This document shows positions 1-4,941 of a stretch of 7,100 nucleotides of DNA, in pieces. Numbering within the stretch: position 1 is the stretch's first letter; every line of letters starts with the position of its first letter. The stretch spans positions 1 through 7,100 of the forward strand of contig JAUZOU010000150.1 in assembly GCA_030706285.1 (NCBI GenBank), written 5' to 3'. Both the position numbers and the translations under genes were made by a program. The notes under the pieces were generated by a model. That model was not told the DNA's origin. It saw nothing but the letters and a program-made list of their open reading frames with translations, and ran no database searches. This stretch comes from Bacteroidota bacterium (GTDB lineage Bacteria > Bacteroidota > Bacteroidia > Bacteroidales > UBA1402).

Positions 1-2063
1 ATGAACTGTGGTTGGGAAACAACCTGCACAACCGCCGTACAGAACGCGGCACTTTTTTTCCGCCGTTCTGGAAGATGGACAGTCATTATAGTCTGGTCGA
101 GTTTTCAACGGAGTTGAATTTGGCTGAACAAGAAACTATAACAATTTGTGCAGAAGGACGTTATAATGTCAAACTTGATGGAAAATTTTATCCTGGCATG
201 CCAGACAACGTGTTGTTGCCGGCCGGTAAACACTCGCTGAACATCAAGGTTTTTTGCCTCGATCGGGTACCGGCGTTGTATGTTCAGGGTAAGACTGTGG
301 CCACCGGACCTCAGTGGAAAGCCACCTTTGAGGACAAAGAATGGATCGATGCCTCCGGCAGAACTTCCGGCAAGTCAGGGACCATCTATAGGCACGCCGG
401 GAGTTGGAACTTTGATACCCCATCCGCCTTGCCCTCCGCCTATAAGCTACCAGTTTCGCCGATGGCTGCCGTCAGCATGGAACCGAAAGGTATAGGCATG
501 CTGGTCGATTTCGGCAAGGAAACGATGGGCTTTCCGTTATTTCAAGGTGTTGAGGGGAAAGGATGGATCCGGATTTATTACGGGGAATCGGCAGAAGAGG
601 CGGCTGATACGTTGCATTGTGAAACGACGGACCGGATTCAGGTAACTGCGTCCGTTGCCAAGTTGCAGGTAAACGATTCGAAGGCTTACCGCTATCTGTA
701 CATAGAAACCGATGGAGGCGTCACCTTTAAGCAAATCAGCATGCTGTATGAATTTGCACCGGTTACCGAAAGGGGTAGTTTCAGGTGCAGCGATACCTTG
801 TTGAACAGGATCTGGGATGTCAGCGATTATACCTTACACCTAACCACCCGCGAATTCTTCATCGACGGCATCAAGCGTGACCGATGGGTCTGGTCCGGAG
901 ACGCGTACCAGAGTTATCTGATGAACTATTACCTATTTTTCGATGCACCGACTGTAGAGCGGACCATTCAGCTGCTGAGGGGAAAAGACCCGGTGACCAG
1001 CCACATCAACACCATCATGGACTATACGTTTTACTGGTTTCTTAGTCTGTCCGATTATTACCTGTATACCGGAGATAAAACGTTTATCGAGCAACTGTAT
1101 CCGCGAATGGAGAGCATGATGCAGTTTGTCCTGAGCCGGAGGAACAGCCGGGGACTATTGGAAGGTTTGCCCGGAGATTGGGTGTTCATCGACTGGACCG
1201 ACAAAGAGATGTCAAAGCAAGGAGAAGTCAGTTTTGAGCAACTGCTCTATTGCAGGAGTCTGGAAACAATGGCTGAATGTGCCGGTCTGGTCGGTAAACC
1301 AGCCGATCAAGCCCGTTATGAAGCGTTGGCTGCCAGCGTTAAGCACATCCTGTTGAATGAATTCTGGGACCAAAGCAGGCAAGCATTCGTTCATAACAAA
1401 GTCAACGGCCAGAGTGATGGTGTGGTGACCCGTTATACCAATATGTTCGCCATCTTTTTCAATTACCTGACAGACAAACAGAAAGAAGCGGTAAAGACAC
1501 ATGTCATCCTCAACGACAGCATCATGAAGATCTCAACCCCTTACATGCGGTTCTATGAACTGGAAGCCATGTGCACAATGGGCGAAACGGATTATGTGCT
1601 GAATGAAATGCGCCATTACTGGGGTGGAATGCTGAAGGCCGGTGCCACGTCGTTTTGGGAAAAATACAATCCGGAAGAGACCGGCGTCCAGCATTTGGCT
1701 ATGTACCAGCGCCCTTATGGGAAAAGTTTGTGTCATGCCTGGGGCGCCAGTCCCGTCTATTTGCTGGGTAAGTATTTTCTGGGTGTCAAGCCGGTCGCTC
1801 CCGGGTATTCCAAGTTTGAAATCCGTCCGGAACTTGGTGATTTGAACTGGCTGAAAGGCAGTGTCCCGACGCCGAACGGGCAAATCAAGGTCTACGCGAA
1901 TGCCAGGACCATTAAGGTGAGTGCGTCAGAAGGTGAGGGTTATTTGTATTTCAAGGCTGCCAAAAAACCGAAAGCCTCGACCGGCATGATTGAAAAAATG
2001 GCTTCAGGCGATTACCGGCTGTTGGTGAAAGGTGATGGTCGGGAAATCGTTGTTACCCGTTAA
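1..2063 (+). CDS. alpha-L-rhamnosidase, glycoside hydrolase family 78 type (5' end missing)
   Basis: An exo-acting enzyme that would hydrolyse terminal alpha-L-rhamnosyl residues, probably in the periplasm, on pectin-derived oligosaccharides. The frame is open from base 3 to TAA at 2061-2063. The first visible residues (ELWLGNNLHNRRTERG) are interior family sequence, so the true start and any signal peptide lie upstream; TTG at 12 is not a credible start. Counting from codon 12: residues 1-150 are beta-rich; about 160-250 form the beta-sandwich before the catalytic domain (MLVDFGKETMGFPLF, IRIYYGES); about 255-575 form the (alpha/alpha)6 barrel; about 575-683 form the C-terminal beta-sandwich (GVKPVAPGYSKFEIRPELGD). 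The barrel carries DGIKRDRWVWSGD at 285-297 and SFWEKY with Glu550, the likely general base. The usual catalytic-acid Glu of the DxPQRDERxGWxGD motif is absent (see findings). Family-level assignment is firm; the RG-II substrate is inferred from the neighbours. Confidence 0.9.
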   Translation, partial: ELWLGNNLHNRRTERGTFFPPFWKMDSHYSLVEFSTELNLAEQETITICAEGRYNVKLDGKFYPGMPDNVLLPAGKHSLNIKVFCLDRVPALYVQGKTVATGPQWKATFEDKEWIDASGRTSGKSGTIYRHAGSWNFDTPSALPSAYKLPVSPMAAVSMEPKGIGMLVDFGKETMGFPLFQGVEGKGWIRIYYGESAEEAADTLHCETTDRIQVTASVAKLQVNDSKAYRYLYIETDGGVTFKQISMLYEFAPVTERGSFRCSDTLLNRIWDVSDYTLHLTTREFFIDGIKRDRWVWSGDAYQSYLMNYYLFFDAPTVERTIQLLRGKDPVTSHINTIMDYTFYWFLSLSDYYLYTGDKTFIEQLYPRMESMMQFVLSRRNSRGLLEGLPGDWVFIDWTDKEMSKQGEVSFEQLLYCRSLETMAECAGLVGKPADQARYEALAASVKHILLNEFWDQSRQAFVHNKVNGQSDGVVTRYTNMFAIFFNYLTDKQKEAVKTHVILNDSIMKISTPYMRFYELEAMCTMGETDYVLNEMRHYWGGMLKAGATSFWEKYNPEETGVQHLAMYQRPYGKSLCHAWGASPVYLLGKYFLGVKPVAPGYSKFEIRPELGDLNWLKGSVPTPNGQIKVYANARTIKVSASEGEGYLYFKAAKKPKASTGMIEKMASGDYRLLVKGDGREIVVTR
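864..902 (+). other. GH78 catalytic-acid motif, variant form
   Basis: Encodes DGIKRDRWVWSGD (residues 285-297 counted from codon 12). It aligns with the characterised GH78 motif DCPQRDERLGWTGD but is one residue shorter and has no Glu. The Asp at each end, the Arg, the Trp and the GD are kept. Asp290 is the closest acidic residue to the missing acid position. I believe this variant recurs in a Bacteroidota GH78 subgroup, which would make it a subfamily trait and not damage. Confidence 0.7.
1644..1664 (+). other. GH78 putative general-base motif (Glu550)
   Basis: Encodes ATSFWEK, with Glu550 at 1659-1661 (numbered from codon 12). The small-x-Thr/Ser-aromatic-Trp-Glu pattern matches the C-terminal catalytic glutamate of GH78 (GATTIWE-like). 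It is followed by the conserved SLCHAWGASPVYLLG stretch that closes the barrel. Confidence 0.75.
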
Positions 2064-2069
2064 TGGATG
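2061..2069 (+). promoter_or_regulatory. tight GH78/GH138 junction, no Shine-Dalgarno
   Basis: The upstream TAA (2061-2063) and the downstream ATG (2067-2069) are separated by three bases. There is no AGGAGG-like sequence in the preceding 20 bases and no room for a promoter or terminator. This points to co-transcription and probably translation coupled to termination of the GH78. Bacteroidota genes commonly lack a Shine-Dalgarno sequence. A second in-frame ATG at 2076 is an equally possible start and leaves the signal peptide intact. Confidence 0.6.
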
Positions 2070-2132
2070 AACCAAATGGTCAGAAAGTTGCTTATCGTGT
2101 TGTTGGGATGGATGCCCTGCTATCTGGCAGCG
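2067..2132 (+). other. signal peptide of the GH138-like enzyme
   Basis: Residues 1-22: a basic start with Arg6 and Lys7, a hydrophobic core of about 10 residues, a Pro17 turn and Ala21-Ala22 before Glu23. This fits signal peptidase I cleavage. Cys19 lies in WMPC, which lacks the Leu and small-residue pattern of a lipobox, so a lipoprotein is less likely but not excluded. Confidence 0.75.
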
Positions 2133-4817
2133 GAAACCGTGACCTTATACCGGTCTGAAACGGCTTCGGTCAGGATCCTTTTCGGTGTGGAAAAGTTGGA
2201 AACTGCTTTAACATCAGTCGGCTATGTGGTTAAAAAAGAAATAGTTGGTTTGAATAATGTCAAGAAACGGTGGCCTTCGAAATCCGGTCATTCCCGCTTG
2301 CTGATCGCTGAAACCGGTGATCCGGTCATGACGGCCTGTGTTCAACGTTGCAAGCTAATCATGCCACAGCAAACGCATAAAGAGGGGTATCAGATCTACT
2401 CAACCGGTCAGACCATAGTGTTGAGAGGCGTGGATGCCACTGGAACATTGTATGCCTGCATGGAGTTGTGTGACCGTATCAAGCAGACAGGTCACCTGCC
2501 CGCCGGCCTGAACGTGTCAGACCAACCGGACATGGTGTTGCGCGGTGCTTGCGTCGGTCTTCAGAAACCTTATTATCTGCCTGGCCGGACGGTATATGAA
2601 TATCCCTATACAACGGAAACTTTTCCCTGGTTTTATGATAAAGCTATGTGGGTGAAATACCTGGATATGTTGTTGGAAAACCGCATGAACTCGTTGTATT
2701 TGTGGAACGGCCACCCGTTTGCCTCCTTGGTGAAACTCAAGGACTATCCGTTTGCCATGGAAGTCAGTGAAGCTGATTTTCGCAAGAACGAAGACATCTT
2801 CCGGTTTCTGACGGAAGAAGCCGACAAACGCGGCATCTGGGTGATTCAGATGTTTTATAACATCCTTGTTTCAAAGCCGTTTGCCGAGCATTACGGCATT
2901 AAGACGCAGGACAGAAACCGTCCGATTACGCCGTTGTTGGCTGATTATACCCGCAAATCCATTTCCGCCTTTATTGAAAAATACCCGAACGTGGGTCTGC
3001 TCGTTTGTCTGGGCGAAGCCATGAATACCTACGAAGATGACGTGGCATGGTTTACAAAAACCATCATCCCAGGCGTACAGGATGGGCTGAAGGCACTTGG
3101 GAAGACAGAAGAAGTGCCCATTATCTTGCGGGCGCACGATACCAATTGCCAGATGGTGATGGATTCAGCGCTGCCATTGTACAAGAATCTGTATACCATG
3201 AACAAGTACACCGGAGAGTCGTTGGTCACCTATACACCAGGTGGTCCTTGGAGTAAGATACACAAGGACTTAAGTGAACTTGGTTCAACTCATATTTCAA
3301 ATGTCCATATCCTGGCCAATCTGGAGCCTTTCCGTTGGAGCGCGCCCGGTTTTATCCGCAACTGTGTGAATGCCATGCATACGGTTCAGGGTGCCAATGG
3401 GTTGCACTTGTATCCGCAGGCTTCCTATTGGGACTGGCCGTACACGGCTGACAAAGTGCAGCCCCGGCTGTATCAGACGGACCGTGACTGGATGTGGTAC
3501 AAAGCATGGGGACGGTATGCCTGGAAAGTAGACAGGCAGCCTGATGAGGAAAAAGCGTATTGGGCAGGACAATTGGCGGCCAACTATGGTTGTGGAGACC
3601 AGAGCCGTCTGATACTGGAAGCTTACGAAGAAATGGGTGAAATTGCACCGATGCTGACCCGTAAGTTTGCCATCACGGAAGGCAATCGTCAGACATTCCT
3701 CCTCGGTTCGTTTATGAGCCAGCTGATCAATCCAGATCGCTGGAATTGTTTCCCCGATTTCATCAATTCCTGTGATCCGGGCGGAGAACGGCTGGCTGAT
3801 TATGTCAGCAAGGAATGGATGGGCGCTTCTCATTCGGACAACAATCCGGTGGCAGTCATTCAGGCAGCTGTGGCTCATGGTGATGCAGCCGTCAAGGCCA
3901 TTGACCAGGTGACCTCCGTTACAGCCAATCAGGCAGAATTTGCCCGCCTGAAAAATGATGTCCATTGTATGGCGGTGTTTGCCCGGTCTTTTTCCGACAA
4001 AGTCATGGCGGCGACGCTGGTGATGCGCTTTTCGTATTCAAACGAATTGACCGACTTGGAAAGGGCCTTGCCTTATCTTCGGAAAAGTCTGGATGAGTAT
4101 AAAGAACTGGTTTTGCTGGCAAATGATAACTATCTGTATGCTAATAGTATGCAAACAAAACAACGACGCATTCCGGTAGGAGGAGATGAGGGAAAAAATA
4201 AGACTTGGGCGGACTTGCTGCCTCTTTACGAAGCAGAATTGTCCAGTTTCGAAATGAACCTGGACAACCTGAAACGCGGCAGGTCCGGGCAGGTGGCTGA
4301 ACCGCCCGGAAGACCGCTCAATGCTGTAGATGTCTCTCTTTCCGACACCTCTTTAAAACTGGTGACACTGAAGGAAGCGCCCTATGCATTTGTCGACAGG
4401 GAGAGTCCGGTTGTCCAGGCTGCCGAAGAGTTGCAGCACCTGAAAGGCATCCGGTGGCACTACGGTGATCAGCAGACCAAACCGACCGAAATCCGTTTCA
4501 GCTGCAACAAACCGGTCTCCGTGCTGGTTGGTTATTTCAGGACGGTGCAGGTCAATTACCTGGCTCCACCTAGACTTGAAACAGATGCCAGTGCCAATGA
4601 TTACGGGCAGGCAGAAGCCCGCCTTTCCAATGCGTTGGCCATAACAGGTCAACCGCCGGTGGATATTCATACCTATACCTTTCCGGCTGGAAATCATATT
4701 CTGACGTTGCCTAAAGGAGCGGTGCTGGTGCTTGGCTTTGCAGACGGAACCCAACCGGTTCCGGTTAGAGATGCCGGGCTTTCCGATAAGAAATCGATAG
4801 ACTGGTTGTTCTATTAA
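2067..4817 (+). CDS. secreted glycoside hydrolase, probable GH138 alpha-D-galacturonidase
   Basis: Probably removes alpha-linked D-galacturonic acid from RG-II chain A in the periplasm. Residues 1-22 form a signal peptide (basic MNQMVRK, hydrophobic LLIVLLGW, cleavage near YLAA/E). About 23-150 resemble the small alpha/beta domain that precedes the barrel in GH20 and GH67 enzymes (TIVLRGVDATGTLYACMEL). About 155-480 look like a TIM barrel, with MVLRGACVGLQKPYY, NRMNSLYLWNGHPF, GLLVCLGEAMN and NLEPFRW as strand-end segments. About 490-735 are mainly helical, and about 755-916 form a beta-sandwich. Candidate catalytic acids are Glu317 (LGEAMN) and Glu384 (KYTGES), 67 residues apart; I recall the same spacing for the catalytic pair Glu294/Glu361 of a characterised GH138 (memory, to be verified). 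The length of 916 suits that family. Alternative: another uncharacterised GH67/GH115-like uronidase. The enzyme class is firm, the family likely, the substrate inferred. Confidence 0.72.
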   Translation: MNQMVRKLLIVLLGWMPCYLAAETVTLYRSETASVRILFGVEKLETALTSVGYVVKKEIVGLNNVKKRWPSKSGHSRLLIAETGDPVMTACVQRCKLIMPQQTHKEGYQIYSTGQTIVLRGVDATGTLYACMELCDRIKQTGHLPAGLNVSDQPDMVLRGACVGLQKPYYLPGRTVYEYPYTTETFPWFYDKAMWVKYLDMLLENRMNSLYLWNGHPFASLVKLKDYPFAMEVSEADFRKNEDIFRFLTEEADKRGIWVIQMFYNILVSKPFAEHYGIKTQDRNRPITPLLADYTRKSISAFIEKYPNVGLLVCLGEAMNTYEDDVAWFTKTIIPGVQDGLKALGKTEEVPIILRAHDTNCQMVMDSALPLYKNLYTMNKYTGESLVTYTPGGPWSKIHKDLSELGSTHISNVHILANLEPFRWSAPGFIRNCVNAMHTVQGANGLHLYPQASYWDWPYTADKVQPRLYQTDRDWMWYKAWGRYAWKVDRQPDEEKAYWAGQLAANYGCGDQSRLILEAYEEMGEIAPMLTRKFAITEGNRQTFLLGSFMSQLINPDRWNCFPDFINSCDPGGERLADYVSKEWMGASHSDNNPVAVIQAAVAHGDAAVKAIDQVTSVTANQAEFARLKNDVHCMAVFARSFSDKVMAATLVMRFSYSNELTDLERALPYLRKSLDEYKELVLLANDNYLYANSMQTKQRRIPVGGDEGKNKTWADLLPLYEAELSSFEMNLDNLKRGRSGQVAEPPGRPLNAVDVSLSDTSLKLVTLKEAPYAFVDRESPVVQAAEELQHLKGIRWHYGDQQTKPTEIRFSCNKPVSVLVGYFRTVQVNYLAPPRLETDASANDYGQAEARLSNALAITGQPPVDIHTYTFPAGNHILTLPKGAVLVLGFADGTQPVPVRDAGLSDKKSIDWLFY

Positions 4818-4836
4818 TATTTTCTAATTAGCTGAT
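4818..4836 (+). promoter_or_regulatory. 19-base AT-rich intercistronic gap
   Basis: The only gap of more than a few bases in the window. It is AT-rich with no Shine-Dalgarno-like run, no hairpin followed by a T-run, and no Bacteroides-type promoter (TTTG at -33 with TAnnTTTG at -7). It reads as a leader for translation initiation inside an operon. The in-frame TAA at 4825-4827 fixes the start of the next gene to ATG 4837 or later. Confidence 0.55.
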
Positions 4837-4941
4837 ATGGTGGTTTATAAACGTTTTTATATAAAGAATTTATTCAGGCAGTACGTGCCTTTATCGGTGG
4901 CAGTCATGTTGACATTGGCTGTCAGTGAGGTGGTTGCTTCA
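4837..4941 (+). other. signal peptide of the GH137-GH2 fusion
   Basis: Residues 1-35: a long basic n-region (MVVYKRFYIKNLFRQ), a hydrophobic segment of about 12 residues (VPLSVAVMLTLAV) and a Val-Ala-Ser cleavage-like site before Thr36. There is no lipobox cysteine. An internal Met24 would cut off the basic region, so the start at 4837 is preferred. Confidence 0.7.

Noticed and set aside
12..14. TTG at 12 as the start of the GH78
   Set aside because: It falls inside the conserved ELWLGNN stretch, gives no signal peptide, and the frame is open to the window edge. The gene is cut by the window.
1..117. ATG at base 1 opening a short frame
   Set aside because: It runs in a different frame from the GH78 and ends after about 38 codons. 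The GH78 frame is already in conserved family sequence at base 3, so the ATG is incidental.
2121..2132. Possible lipoprotein signal at Cys19 of the GH138-like enzyme
   Set aside because: The residues before the cysteine (GWMPC) do not fit a lipobox, and Ala21-Ala22 give a better signal peptidase I site.
2063..2158. ATG at 2063 overlapping the GH78 stop codon (TAATG)
   Set aside because: It leads to only about 31 codons before TGA in a frame without family similarity. ATG 2067 begins the clear signal peptide and long ORF.
3297..3965. 222-codon open frame on the - strand
   Set aside because: It lies wholly inside the GH138-like gene, has low-complexity non-family composition and no recognisable domain. 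It is a shadow of the coding strand.
4818..4836. Terminator or promoter between the second and third genes
   Set aside because: The 19-base gap has no hairpin with a T-run and no Bacteroides -7/-33 elements, and it is too short for a full promoter of its own.
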